A program made the translations under genes and the position numbers. Of a stretch of 62,107 nucleotides of DNA, positions 51,873-60,560 are shown one piece after another (positions within the stretch are counted from its first letter, which is position 1; every line of letters starts with the position of its first letter). Source of the stretch: Eubacteriales bacterium (GTDB taxonomy: Bacteria > Bacillota > Clostridia > Oscillospirales > Oscillospiraceae); the NCBI GenBank assembly GCA_030531505.1, contig JAUNNH010000014.1, positions 1-62,107 on the forward strand. Reading direction: 5' to 3'. Under the pieces are notes generated by a model. It searched no databases. It had not been told where the DNA came from and was given only the letters and a program-made list of their open reading frames with translations.

Positions 51873-54329
51873 TCACTCCCCTCTCAATCCGTGCCTGTCC
51901 AGGATCTCGCCTGCCGGGTCGTCATCCTTTGAGAATACGCGTACATAGCCCTGCAGCATGCGCGCCTTGGCGTTGAGCGCACGGCAGCGGCCGTCGACAA
52001 AAATATCACTGCGGAAGCGGCCGTTCTTCGCCTCCTGCACCAGATTGGCCGCTGGCGAGTTCCCGTCAAAAGCCAGGAGCACGGAGGCACGGCGCTTGAA
52101 TATCTCATAGGCGAAGCTCTTGTACAGCCCGTTGCCGCTCGGCTCGATCGACGGCCGTACCGCAACGCCGCTGCGGCGCAGACGCTCCCTCTCGGCAGGG
52201 CTGACCGCGCTCGGAACAAAAGCATAGACGCGGAAGCGGTCGGCATTCTTTTTGACCAGATATCCCTCGCAGCCGTTGAGGCGGTGGCCGATCACGAAAA
52301 AGAGCTTGTCGGGATCCCCCTCCGCAAGGAGCGTATCCAGAATCTGCTTTTCTTCCGCGCTGATCCGCGTCGTGTGGCGGTCGTTGTTGAAGCTGCCGCC
52401 CGCTACGATGAGCGGCAGCCCCGTCTCCGGCAGCGGACGGATCTGCTCCGCGAGCGCCTCGGTTGTATCAAGCTTGTCTCCGCTCCGCCAGAGGACGGAA
52501 TCCACCGGTGCGCTCTCACGGATGCGCCGCTGCAGGAAAGAGCCGATTTCTTCACCGTCCCGGAGTTTCTCAAAACGCGCTGTCTTTCCGGCGAAAACCT
52601 GCATGCTCTCCCGCTCGATCTCCTCCTCGACCGCACGCATCTGCCGCAATTCCTCATGGCTCAGCCCGAGCATCTTTTCAAGAGAGAGCTCCTCGTCGAT
52701 GGAATTGGTCCCGTAAAGAGCACAGCCATCCGTCCCCTGCACACAGCGGATTCCCTCGCGCAAATACTGCTTGAGCGGATGGTGGTCCAGGTCGCTGAGA
52801 TTGTTCAGACGCACGTTGGATGTGATCTGGAATTCCAGCACAACCTCGCCATCCAGCAGATCGCGTATGAGCCGCCGGCCCCGCGGCGACTGCAGGTTGG
52901 AGGTATAGAGTCCGTGACCGATGCGCATACGCGGCATGGCCTGCCCGGGAGCCAGCGATTCACGCACGCAGCGGATACTGTTGGCCACGTTATCGCGCAG
53001 GCTGTCGTTCTCGCCCGCGTGGATACGGATAACAAAGCCCGGCTCTTCGGCCGTAATGGCCACAAGTTCGCGCAGCAGGCTCTTGAGTTCGGTGATGTCG
53101 TTGATCTCCTCGCCGACGATGTCGCTGCCCGCGATGTAAGGATCACATGCCACAGCGCGCAGCACCTGCAGATTCTCGGCGAGATAATCGTTCGGCGTGA
53201 TCTTGTCCTTCACGATGGTGAGCGGCACACGGCGGATGCCGGCAAGGAAGCGCAGCATCACGCCGGTCTCCCTTGTGATGGCGGGCATGACCGCGTGGAT
53301 CTGCCGCAGCAGTTCCGGAGCCTGGTCCCGCTTCACAAGGCGGGTATCGGTGATCTCGACATAGTCGATACCGTTTCGCTGATAGCCCCTGGCTACCCAC
53401 AGAAGCTTATCCTGGAAGAGTGTATTATCCGCATAGTCACGGTTCTTTCGATCCTCTTCCATCTGCCGGAGAAGCGCTTTCACCGTCTCATCGGACACCG
53501 GCAGATCCGCTGTATCCACGCGGTAGGAAGCCGCGGCGCCTCTGGTAAAGACATAGCGATAGAGAAAGACCTTCTCCAGATCGGCGAAGACCGCCTGACC
53601 GTCCTTGGGCACAGCCAGCGAGATACGGATACGGGCGAGGTTATAGGCGGCATCCTTCGGATTCAGCAGGATCAGATCGGCAAAATTGATATAGCTGTTG
53701 TCATTGATCCGTCGTTCCCGATATTTGCCGGTGAGCGGGCTCGCGGATAAAGCCGCCTCCGCCTCTGCCCGCGACTCGGCAAGTCTGCGCTGCTGGTCCT
53801 CTGTGCAGCGCAGTCCCAGTTTATTGACGTAATAGAGCGGATAGCGGATCTGATGGTGAATGCCGAGGGCAATCAGCACATCCGGCTCCAGATTCGCATT
53901 CATATGGGTATGCAGATCGGTATGGAATTTGCAGTCATTAAAAATATAGGTCTTGACGATGGTCTTGGCGACGCTCAGATGATAATCTTTCGTCTGGCTC
54001 ATCAGCGCCTTGGAGATAGCCGGGATCGAGGCCTTCATCTCCACGCTCCCGTCGGGAAAGATGTTGGCGATCTTGGTGTTGCCCATGCGGAAGATCCAAA
54101 GCTTGCGGTTCTCCCCGTCCACATAGCAGGGCACCGCGCCGCGGATGATCTTCAGGCCGTTCTCATCCTCAGCCAGAGGAAGCTCGCAGAGCTTCGCCAG
54201 ATTGGTGATGAGGTTGCCGGTATTGTGGTTCGGCGTGCGCAGCACATAGGAGAGCTCCTCCCCTTCCCGGTACAGGTCGACCAGGATGTCTTTCTCCTTG
54301 TCCAGACTGAACTGCCCGAAATACGTCAT
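51873..54329 (-). CDS. Large adenosine-deaminase-like metalloenzyme with Rossmann/SLOG-like C-terminal domain
   Basis: 818 residues, over twice the size of ordinary adenosine deaminase. An unrecognised N-terminal domain (1-130) is followed by an ADA-type amidohydrolase barrel with a large insertion. The metal and catalytic residues are in place: HTH (H140, H142), HAGE (437-440), GHG (471-473) and TD (D534 region, GTDGCALYGT). The second Asp of the usual TDDP motif is Gly, so base recognition must differ. The C-terminus (about 636-800; VAGGSFNND, FVIGHRLNGCEGY, SVLLAFDGNSPAANLVQEA) looks like a SLOG-type nucleotide-binding fold. No signal peptide. The architecture recalls RdrB of RADAR in size, but no RdrA ATPase is near. 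Function unknown. Confidence 0.8.
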   Translation of the reverse strand: MTYFGQFSLDKEKDILVDLYREGEELSYVLRTPNHNTGNLITNLAKLCELPLAEDENGLKIIRGAVPCYVDGENRKLWIFRMGNTKIANIFPDGSVEMKASIPAISKALMSQTKDYHLSVAKTIVKTYIFNDCKFHTDLHTHMNANLEPDVLIALGIHHQIRYPLYYVNKLGLRCTEDQQRRLAESRAEAEAALSASPLTGKYRERRINDNSYINFADLILLNPKDAAYNLARIRISLAVPKDGQAVFADLEKVFLYRYVFTRGAAASYRVDTADLPVSDETVKALLRQMEEDRKNRDYADNTLFQDKLLWVARGYQRNGIDYVEITDTRLVKRDQAPELLRQIHAVMPAITRETGVMLRFLAGIRRVPLTIVKDKITPNDYLAENLQVLRAVACDPYIAGSDIVGEEINDITELKSLLRELVAITAEEPGFVIRIHAGENDSLRDNVANSIRCVRESLAPGQAMPRMRIGHGLYTSNLQSPRGRRLIRDLLDGEVVLEFQITSNVRLNNLSDLDHHPLKQYLREGIRCVQGTDGCALYGTNSIDEELSLEKMLGLSHEELRQMRAVEEEIERESMQVFAGKTARFEKLRDGEEIGSFLQRRIRESAPVDSVLWRSGDKLDTTEALAEQIRPLPETGLPLIVAGGSFNNDRHTTRISAEEKQILDTLLAEGDPDKLFFVIGHRLNGCEGYLVKKNADRFRVYAFVPSAVSPAERERLRRSGVAVRPSIEPSGNGLYKSFAYEIFKRRASVLLAFDGNSPAANLVQEAKNGRFRSDIFVDGRCRALNAKARMLQGYVRVFSKDDDPAGEILDRHGLRGE

Positions 54330-54356
54330 GCGCTCCCCCTCCGTTCTTTTTTGATA

Positions 54357-54385
54357 AGACTATCCGAGAAAGCCGGATTTGTCAA
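54357..54385 (-). promoter_or_regulatory. Sigma-A-type promoter of the adenosine-deaminase-like/transporter operon
   Basis: Minus strand TTGACA (54380-54385), 17-bp spacer, TAGTCT (54357-54362), placed directly after the terminator of the upstream gene. Leader about 20 bases. Confidence 0.6.
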
Positions 54386-54386
54386 C

Positions 54387-54416
54387 AAAAAAAGAAGCGC
54401 CGCTCGGGCGCTTCTT
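54387..54416 (-). terminator. Terminator of the secreted calcium-loop-like protein gene
   Basis: Minus strand 10-bp stem AAGAAGCGCC/GGCGCTTCTT followed by seven T residues. Confidence 0.85.
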
Positions 54417-54427
54417 TTCTGTTATGT

Positions 54428-55492
54428 TCAAGGAGCGAATGCGTCCATCGGCAGGGTCAGTAACATCGCGTCTTCCCTGTCGAAGATCAGCCGGTTCAGC
54501 TGTGTATAGTAGGAATAGTCGTTCAGCAGATTGCCGTTGCGGTCTACCGTCAGGTTTGTCGATGCGTAGTTCTGCAGATACGCGTAAACTGTGCCGTCCT
54601 GCTCAGCGAGATAAAAGCGCATGGGTTCGCGTCCCTCCCCCTGCTCGAGATCGAGTATGCACTCCGGCTGTCCATCGCCGTTGAGATCGGCAAGCTGCGA
54701 CGAGACGATCTGCAGATCGGCGTCCATCCAGTTGGCAGCAACATTCTGCTTCAATAACTCCTGAAAACCGATGCGACCGGGGTTGGCCGTATAGCCGTCC
54801 GCCGTTACCGCCACGACTTCGCCGTTTTCGCGGATGAGCGTTTCAAAGAATGCGGGATCCCCGTTCGGATAATCCCCGCAGGCGACCGCTCCCGGATACC
54901 GACCAGCACGCAGCTCTTCGAGCTCCGCATAATGGGAGATCGGCAGGCGAAGCTCCAGGCGCGCGAGATCGATATACGCGGCGCCGGGTACGACCTCGCC
55001 CGGATACACATACTCCGCATCCGGATCCTTCTGCAAGCGCTCGTTCAGGTCATCCTCATACAGTGTCTCGGCCTGTATCGAACCATCCGTAAGGGACAGG
55101 CGCTCGGCCCAGGCATAGCCCATGTGTCCGTTCATCAGGATCAGGCCGTTCTCGCCGGGGTCACTGTACAGACTGCTGTGCCCGAGATACAGATCGTCGC
55201 AAACGCAGCGCGCCTCGCCGCCGGAGAAGGTATAGATACTGCCCATGTAATCGGCCTCGCAGGTCCCGGTCTTTACGAGCAGCTCCGGCACCCCGTCCTT
55301 GTCGATATCATAGACCAAATAGCCGTTGCTGTATGAAGTCATCAGGTCCTCGCCGCCTGCACGAACTTCTTCGGCCTTCTTTTCCAGGATCGCGGTATAG
55401 GCCGCAGCCCAGTCCGGCTCCTCCGCAGAGGCAACAGCGCCGAGGCCGAGCAGCAGCGCTAGGATCAAGAAAAAGCAGCTAACACGTCTCAT
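54428..55492 (-). CDS. Secreted protein with two calcium-binding-like DxDxDG loops, function unknown
   Basis: 354 residues. Signal peptide about 1-23 (VASAEE). Two segments, YDIDKDGVPELLV (about 60-72) and LADLNGDGQPECIL (about 268-281), resemble EF-hand/VCBS-type calcium loops. The rest is beta-rich and rich in Asp, Glu and Tyr. It is downstream of the clostripain-type protease. Its ribosome site AGGAGG lies in the 3' arm of a 42-base hairpin (55501-55542), so translation from read-through RNA should be blocked. Not a family I can name. Confidence 0.75.
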   Translation of the reverse strand: MRRVSCFFLILALLLGLGAVASAEEPDWAAAYTAILEKKAEEVRAGGEDLMTSYSNGYLVYDIDKDGVPELLVKTGTCEADYMGSIYTFSGGEARCVCDDLYLGHSSLYSDPGENGLILMNGHMGYAWAERLSLTDGSIQAETLYEDDLNERLQKDPDAEYVYPGEVVPGAAYIDLARLELRLPISHYAELEELRAGRYPGAVACGDYPNGDPAFFETLIRENGEVVAVTADGYTANPGRIGFQELLKQNVAANWMDADLQIVSSQLADLNGDGQPECILDLEQGEGREPMRFYLAEQDGTVYAYLQNYASTNLTVDRNGNLLNDYSYYTQLNRLIFDREDAMLLTLPMDAFAP

Positions 55493-55500
55493 AGTAAAAA

Positions 55501-55542
55501 CCTCCTGTTGGTATGCTTTGAGTATAGCACACCAACAGGAGG
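55501..55542 (-). promoter_or_regulatory. Hairpin that hides the ribosome site of the downstream gene, with an internal extended -10
   Basis: 17-bp stem (CCTCCTGTTGGT plus five more pairs, one G-U) with an 8-base loop. The 3' arm ends in ACAGGAGG, followed by TTTTTACT and the ATG at 55492. The 5' arm carries CCTCCT, an anti-Shine-Dalgarno. TGCTATACT, an extended -10, spans the end of the 5' arm and the loop, so RNA begun there would lack the 5' arm. Also a plausible terminator for the clostripain-type gene. Confidence 0.6.
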
Positions 55543-55559
55543 ATAAGTATTAAGATTTC

Positions 55560-58136
55560 TTATTTTATCAGCGCCGGTGTCCAGTAGTGCTGCTGATAGA
55601 GATCCGTAAAGCGATAGCAGACGCTGACAGGGCCGTCGCCCACGTCGACGTTCGAGATTTCCATGACGCTCCCGACCGTCATCGGCTCACCGAGATGATA
55701 GCTGTTCAGGTAATTGCCCTCGTAGTCATAGTAGTCACAGAGGAAGTCAAGTGTATCACCCGTTTCGAGTTCAATCAAACTCTTGGCCACCGTATCGGTC
55801 TCTCCATTGAGGTAAACACTGCGAGCGCCGGCGATGTAACCGCGGGGATGCTCTGCGTCAAAGACGATGAGCAGTTCGACCCGGTCGCCGTTGAGCTGCG
55901 CGGGAACATGGCCCTTCGTGACACTTTCGTCCGTATAGTCATGGTAATAGGCAACCGGCTGACCGTTTACGGCGAGCCAGGTGCGGTCTGTGGCGGCGAG
56001 CAGGTTCCCGTCCTCGTCGAAGTCAAAGGTGTTGTCGAGGCCGAGGTCGATGTAGCCCTGTCCATCGTCGTAGAACAGGTTCAGATCCAGCCCTTCCACC
56101 AGGGACCACTGGTCCTCGGAGAGCATGATGACCTCTTCCCCACGGCTGTTCGTCGTCCAGACCAAATCGGATGCATCAAAGTGGTTGTCCGCAATGTATT
56201 GTACCGTATCGGCGGTACTCAAGGAGCGACCAAAGAGGAAGGAGCTTGCGAAGTCGTCGATCCCGTAATCCGCGCTGTAACTGCTCCCGCCGCCAAGGAA
56301 GCTCTCGAGCAGCGAACCGAGCGCATCCATATCGTAAGAGGAAGAACTGCCGCCGGAATAACCACTCGAGTAACCGCCGGAATAGTTGCCGGAGCCGCTG
56401 CCCGCGTAACCGCCGGAGTAGCTGCCGAACAGCGCGTCAAAGGGCGAGACGGAAGCGCCGCCGGAGGCGACCTGTCCGCTGGCCTCGAGGCTGGCAAAGT
56501 CGCGGATGCACTGCGAATAGCTTGCATCCATCCCGATCGCGTCATAAGTACTGACCGCCTTGTCAACCTGGCTCAGCTTGCGGTACGGGAAATAGATGGA
56601 GAGGCCATAGGCGTTGGACATATCGGAGGAGACACGGTTATACTTCACCGCGCTCTGCAGGGTACGCACCAGTTCCGTCCCCTCTTCATTGCCGATGCGG
56701 CGCGCAAAATCCGCAAGGTCGATCTGGTCGATCATCGTGCTGCGCGCAAATTCCCGGCTGCCGTTGCGGGCTGCGGAGACCGCGCTGTATTTCCCGCCGC
56801 CGATCTGCTCACTGAGGGATTCGGCAAAAGCCTTCATCGGGCCGGGCGCGGTATAGGCGAGCTCCGCGAGGTCGATCACCGAGAGCGTGGCCGACTGGCC
56901 GCGGCACTGGGAAGCGCAGGTGCTGACAAAGTCGTCCACGATATTCTTGCCGATCTCCAGCGTGGGCATGGCCGGATTGGCGCCCAGCTTGGTCAGCCAG
57001 TTGGTGTAGTACCAGCCGATGCCGGGTTCCGTCTCTTCGGAAGCAATCAGATAATCGGCGTAGGGATCGAGCATCAGCGCCGTCTCCATCGTCGCCATCA
57101 GGCAGGCGTCGAAGCCGATAAAATCGAAGGTCACGCCGCCTTTTTTGAGGGCCTGATTGATGCCGGCCAGCGTCATCGAGCCGCTGCGGGGATATTTCTG
57201 GTCATAGCCGAAGCCGCTGACCGAACCGCCGCCGTGGTCCCAGAGGATCAGCTCGTTGCGGTTGGCGGGGTAGTTCTGCGCACACCACTGGATGAAGCCG
57301 GCCAGGGTATCCGGGGCAGTCATGGCGTCCGTGCCCGCATTGGAGACAAGGCACTGCAGGCCGCCGTTCTTGACCTCATAGATCTGGTTGGTCTTGGAGC
57401 TGATTATATTGTTGTTCCACCCCGTGCATCCGCCGGTATAGACCAGGATCTTGACCTTGTCGCCCAGACTCGCCTTTGTCATTTCGACCAGGTCCTTCGT
57501 GCCCATGGCGCTTCTGGATTCCAAATCTGTGCCGCACATATAAACCATGAGCGTCACATCGTCCATACCCTTGCCGTAGATCTGCGTCCGCTTGGCACGG
57601 GCCCCGGAGGCGACCGTCGTATCCACCGAGGAACTGTTCGTGTTGGACGCCCCCGTGCTTCCGGAGCTTGAGGAGCTGCTGCCGCTGTTGGGCAGGAGAT
57701 TGGCATACGAGCTGCTTCCGGAGCTTTGCGAGCCGCTGTAACCGGAGTAGCCGCTCGAATAGGAGCTGCTCCCGGAAGAGGCGCTGCCGCCCGCATAGGA
57801 GTTGCTCCCGGAGGATGCGCTGCCGCCCGCATAGGGCTGGGAATAGCTGTAGCTTTCACTCGTTCCGACATCGGTATCACCCGAAAGGACGCCGGAGCCG
57901 AAAAGCCCGCCGCCACCGCCGAGCAACAGGACCAGCAGCGCCGCGATACCGACAAGCGGGCTGCGGGAACGCCCCGCTCTTGTCGAGCGCTGTCCCTGAT
58001 TGAAGGAGGGCTGCTGCCCCGGGCGACTCCCGTTTCCGACCGGACCGGTGTTCAGGCCTTCGCCGCGGCGCGCTGTACCCTTGCTGTTATTGGTCACGTA
58101 CTTTTGCCGACCCTGCGGTCGATTGTTATGTTCCAT
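55560..58136 (-). CDS. Membrane-anchored clostripain-family (C11) cysteine protease
   Basis: 858 residues from ATG 58136, behind AAGAGG; the frame reaching 58376 crosses the promoter and is rejected. A basic cytoplasmic N-terminus, one membrane segment (about 61-82) and a long Ser/Gly/Tyr-rich spacer (about 95-185) lead to the C11 domain with the catalytic His H301 (LWDHGGGSVSGFGYD) and Cys C345 (FDACLMATMETA). A second Gly/Ser/Tyr-rich stretch (about 560-600, before DMDALGSLLES) and a beta-rich C-terminal region follow. C11 proteases cut after Arg or Lys and often self-activate. Surface-exposed. Confidence 0.9.
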   Translation of the reverse strand: MEHNNRPQGRQKYVTNNSKGTARRGEGLNTGPVGNGSRPGQQPSFNQGQRSTRAGRSRSPLVGIAALLVLLLGGGGGLFGSGVLSGDTDVGTSESYSYSQPYAGGSASSGSNSYAGGSASSGSSSYSSGYSGYSGSQSSGSSSYANLLPNSGSSSSSSGSTGASNTNSSSVDTTVASGARAKRTQIYGKGMDDVTLMVYMCGTDLESRSAMGTKDLVEMTKASLGDKVKILVYTGGCTGWNNNIISSKTNQIYEVKNGGLQCLVSNAGTDAMTAPDTLAGFIQWCAQNYPANRNELILWDHGGGSVSGFGYDQKYPRSGSMTLAGINQALKKGGVTFDFIGFDACLMATMETALMLDPYADYLIASEETEPGIGWYYTNWLTKLGANPAMPTLEIGKNIVDDFVSTCASQCRGQSATLSVIDLAELAYTAPGPMKAFAESLSEQIGGGKYSAVSAARNGSREFARSTMIDQIDLADFARRIGNEEGTELVRTLQSAVKYNRVSSDMSNAYGLSIYFPYRKLSQVDKAVSTYDAIGMDASYSQCIRDFASLEASGQVASGGASVSPFDALFGSYSGGYAGSGSGNYSGGYSSGYSGGSSSSYDMDALGSLLESFLGGGSSYSADYGIDDFASSFLFGRSLSTADTVQYIADNHFDASDLVWTTNSRGEEVIMLSEDQWSLVEGLDLNLFYDDGQGYIDLGLDNTFDFDEDGNLLAATDRTWLAVNGQPVAYYHDYTDESVTKGHVPAQLNGDRVELLIVFDAEHPRGYIAGARSVYLNGETDTVAKSLIELETGDTLDFLCDYYDYEGNYLNSYHLGEPMTVGSVMEISNVDVGDGPVSVCYRFTDLYQQHYWTPALIK

Positions 58137-58169
58137 AACCACGCCTCTTTTCAAGTTGTGTTTTTCTTT

Positions 58170-58198
58170 ACTATACCAAAGTCTGCTTTTCATCGCAA
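58170..58198 (-). promoter_or_regulatory. Sigma-A-type promoter of the clostripain-type gene
   Basis: Minus strand TTGCGA (58193-58198), 17-bp spacer, TATAGT (58170-58175). Supports the start codon at 58136. Confidence 0.7.
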
Positions 58199-58209
58199 GA
58201 GTGGAAAGG

Positions 58210-58247
58210 AAAAAACATGACGGCGTATGAATACCGCCGTCATGTTT
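58210..58247 (-). terminator. Terminator of the surface-glycan operon
   Basis: Minus strand 13-bp stem (AAACATGACGGCG with complement) overlapping the GtrA stop codon, followed by TTTTTT. Confidence 0.9.
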
Positions 58248-58677
58248 ATTCCTCAATATTCGTCTCGTTGCCGCGCTGGGAAAAGACCCAAAACTTCTGA
58301 ATGAAAAAGCTTGCCACAAAAAGAACCGCATCCACTGCGATCTTGATTGCGGTAGAGGCGCCGGCACTCTCCGCATGAAACAAATGCACGAAAAGTGTCA
58401 GCAGCAGCGTTGAGGCGGCAAGCTGCGGAATTGCCAGGCAATAGTAGCGCAGCAGCGCTTTTCCATAGGGCAGCTCACTGTGGAATACCAGGCGGTTGTT
58501 GACATTGAAGTTAAAAAATGAAGAAAGCACACGGGCCGCCACATTGCAGACAGGCTCGGCCAATACGCCAAGCAGCGTGCCGAACAACAGATCAAAGGCG
58601 AAGAACAGGCCCGTGTCCACCGCCCAGGAGGCGACGGAACTCAGCACATAGCGCAGCGGTTGTCTGGCTTTTTCCAT
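58246..58677 (-). CDS. GtrA-family membrane protein
   Basis: 143 residues, four membrane segments, matching GtrA/DPMS-associated proteins: RYVLSSVASWAVDTGLFF, SSFFNFNVNNRLVF and KIAVDAVLFVASFFIQKFWVF (in parts). GtrA proteins are thought to flip lipid-linked sugars made by a partner GT2 enzyme. That partner is the gene 3 bp upstream. Confidence 0.92.
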   Translation of the reverse strand: MEKARQPLRYVLSSVASWAVDTGLFFAFDLLFGTLLGVLAEPVCNVAARVLSSFFNFNVNNRLVFHSELPYGKALLRYYCLAIPQLAASTLLLTLFVHLFHAESAGASTAIKIAVDAVLFVASFFIQKFWVFSQRGNETNIEE

Positions 58678-58680
58678 CGC

Positions 58681-59403
58681 TCAACTCCGCCGGAAAAGGC
58701 CCTTGAACATGATTCGGAAAATTCGCCAGGAATCCTTCACCGCATTATAGTGCGAGCTGTAATCCTCCGGGTCATAGACTGTGGTAATTGGCTGTTCCAA
58801 AAGCTGGATCCCGGCGCGTTTCATAGCGAGCAGCATATTGGTCTCGTATTCAAAACGCTCGCCTTCCACCCGTTCGAACAACGGCAGACAGGCGCGCGGG
58901 ATCGCGCGCAGGCCGGTCTGTGTGTCCGAGAGGCGGATCCCGTAGAGCAGCCGGAAGAGCCGCGAGGTGGTTTTATTCCCCGCTACACTGCGCGGCGGGA
59001 CGCCGGGCAGATCAAAATCCCGACAGCCAAGCACGACCTTATTCCCCTCGCCGAGCATACGTTCCCCGCAGGCCACGATATCCTCCAGCAGATGCTGGCC
59101 GTCTCCATCGATCGTGATAACACCTTTCAGTTCGGGAAGCGACTCTCTGACATGGGCAAAAGCGGTCTTGAGCGCCCGCCCCTTCCCTTTGTTGACACCG
59201 TGGTGGATCACGGTGCAGGCAGGATACTGCTCCGCCTCGTCAAACCAGCGCTGATGTGCTGCGTCGCTGCCATCATCGACGATGATGATATGTTCAAAAC
59301 CATCCTCGACCAAGCCTTTGACTACGGCCGCAAACTTCTGATCCGGGTCCAGTGACGGCAGCACGATCGCCGTCGTCTCCCGGACGGACTGTGTATTCTC
59401 CAT
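58681..59403 (-). CDS. Glycosyltransferase family 2, polyprenyl-phosphate glycosyltransferase type
   Basis: 240 residues, GT-A fold without membrane segments. IIIVDDGSDAAHQRWF (nucleotide), GVITIDGDGQH (metal DxD), and LSDTQTGLRAIPR as in dolichyl/polyprenyl-phosphate sugar synthases. Predicted to load a sugar onto undecaprenyl phosphate at the inner membrane face, with GtrA moving it outward. 8 bp after the preceding gene. Confidence 0.93.
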   Translation of the reverse strand: MENTQSVRETTAIVLPSLDPDQKFAAVVKGLVEDGFEHIIIVDDGSDAAHQRWFDEAEQYPACTVIHHGVNKGKGRALKTAFAHVRESLPELKGVITIDGDGQHLLEDIVACGERMLGEGNKVVLGCRDFDLPGVPPRSVAGNKTTSRLFRLLYGIRLSDTQTGLRAIPRACLPLFERVEGERFEYETNMLLAMKRAGIQLLEQPITTVYDPEDYSSHYNAVKDSWRIFRIMFKGLFRRS

Positions 59404-59411
59404 AATACGCC

Positions 59412-60548
59412 TCAGGACTGGGCGATCATGTAGCGCTCCACCGAAAGCGCCTTGAATTCGCCGTTGTAATCAACAACCAGCACACGAAGGCCGTTGTTAT
59501 CGTGCACGACGCCATTATCGCCCTTATTGGGGTAGGTAATGACCGTCTGTGCGCTGATGTCGATGCTGTAATACCCATCGCCGAGGGCGATGGCATTCGT
59601 AAGCTGTGCGCCCTCAAAGCGGTACGAGGTGGTGTGTGCCCATTCATATCCGTCTCTTGTCAGCTTCAGACGCGCAGCGAGTTCCCCGTTGGGATAGAGG
59701 AAGCGCTCGATGTTGGCATAACCCACATCGGGATTGACTACGTTGGAGCTATAGCCCAGATACGGATCGGCAAAGCCGACCGCAAAGGCCTCCAGCCGTG
59801 CCCAGATATTCGTATCGATGGGGCGGATAAACTGCGAGTCGTCCCGATTCGGATCGATCGTGGTCACATTGCCGAGATCGTCATAGATGACCGGGTCGAT
59901 ATGTCCGAGAATATGCTCGGCGCGATAGGTCACCTTGGTCGGCAGATTGGGATGATCCTTGTAATACGGCGTCAGCACGTCATACGGGATGTTTGTCTCG
60001 ATAAGGTTCTCGGATCCCAGATAATGGCCGTTGATCGAGACCGCATAGCTCTGGGGAACCGTGATCTGCATGGAGGAATAGAGTCCGGTAAAATCGAATT
60101 CCTCACGCTCGATGATCCATGGCAGATTGCCGAATTCCGTCTCCGCCGCTTTGGATTGGTCGCGCACGGTCGTCACGCGTGCGATCGGACTGCCTTCGCA
60201 CAGGATCGCATAGACGATGGAGTTTTCTCCGTCGCCGCCCACCGTGCGGGCATAGGACAGCTCCGAAGAGAACATCTCCTGCACGAGCGCGGCGACTTCC
60301 TCGTTTGTCTGGAATTCATGCGGCATACTCTCGATCGTCTGCGCGATGCTTTCATCGTAGAGATTCTCATTCAGATCCGCAATGTACGCGTCCATCACCT
60401 TGGTCGGGATGGCCTCTTCATACTCCTCGGCAAAGGTCCATGCCTTTCCCAGGCCATAAAAGATACCGATTCCGAGGATCAGGATATAAAGCAGCAAAAA
60501 GAAGACATACAGCAGGGTCCCGGATACGCTTTTATTCTTTGCCATCAT
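59412..60548 (-). CDS. Membrane-anchored extracellular protein of unknown function in the glycan operon
   Basis: 378 residues: one membrane segment (about 11-33, TLLYVFFLLLYILILGIGIF) and a large outer part. That part has an NTF2/SnoaL-like flavour near 45-125, two beta-rich domains, and a repeat of DxxxxG and YxxxE patterns. No catalytic motif that I recognise. It lies between the phosphodiester-glycosidase-like gene (12 bp) and the GT2 gene (8 bp), so it probably acts on the same polymer. Confidence 0.75.
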   Translation of the reverse strand: MMAKNKSVSGTLLYVFFLLLYILILGIGIFYGLGKAWTFAEEYEEAIPTKVMDAYIADLNENLYDESIAQTIESMPHEFQTNEEVAALVQEMFSSELSYARTVGGDGENSIVYAILCEGSPIARVTTVRDQSKAAETEFGNLPWIIEREEFDFTGLYSSMQITVPQSYAVSINGHYLGSENLIETNIPYDVLTPYYKDHPNLPTKVTYRAEHILGHIDPVIYDDLGNVTTIDPNRDDSQFIRPIDTNIWARLEAFAVGFADPYLGYSSNVVNPDVGYANIERFLYPNGELAARLKLTRDGYEWAHTTSYRFEGAQLTNAIALGDGYYSIDISAQTVITYPNKGDNGVVHDNNGLRVLVVDYNGEFKALSVERYMIAQS

Positions 60549-60560
60549 TGCACCTCACTC

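Noticed and set aside
51873-54329. A RADAR (RdrA-RdrB) anti-phage system
   Set aside because: Only the deaminase-like half is present; no RdrA-type ATPase or other defence gene lies near, so I report an orphan enzyme instead.
55587-57671. Long plus-strand frame of 694 codons opposite the clostripain-type gene
   Set aside because: Shadow of the repetitive, GC-rich minus-strand gene; no motif.
58137-58376. N-terminal 80-residue extension of the clostripain-type protein
   Set aside because: It crosses the GtrA terminator and the promoter at 58170-58198, and a good ribosome site precedes ATG 58136.
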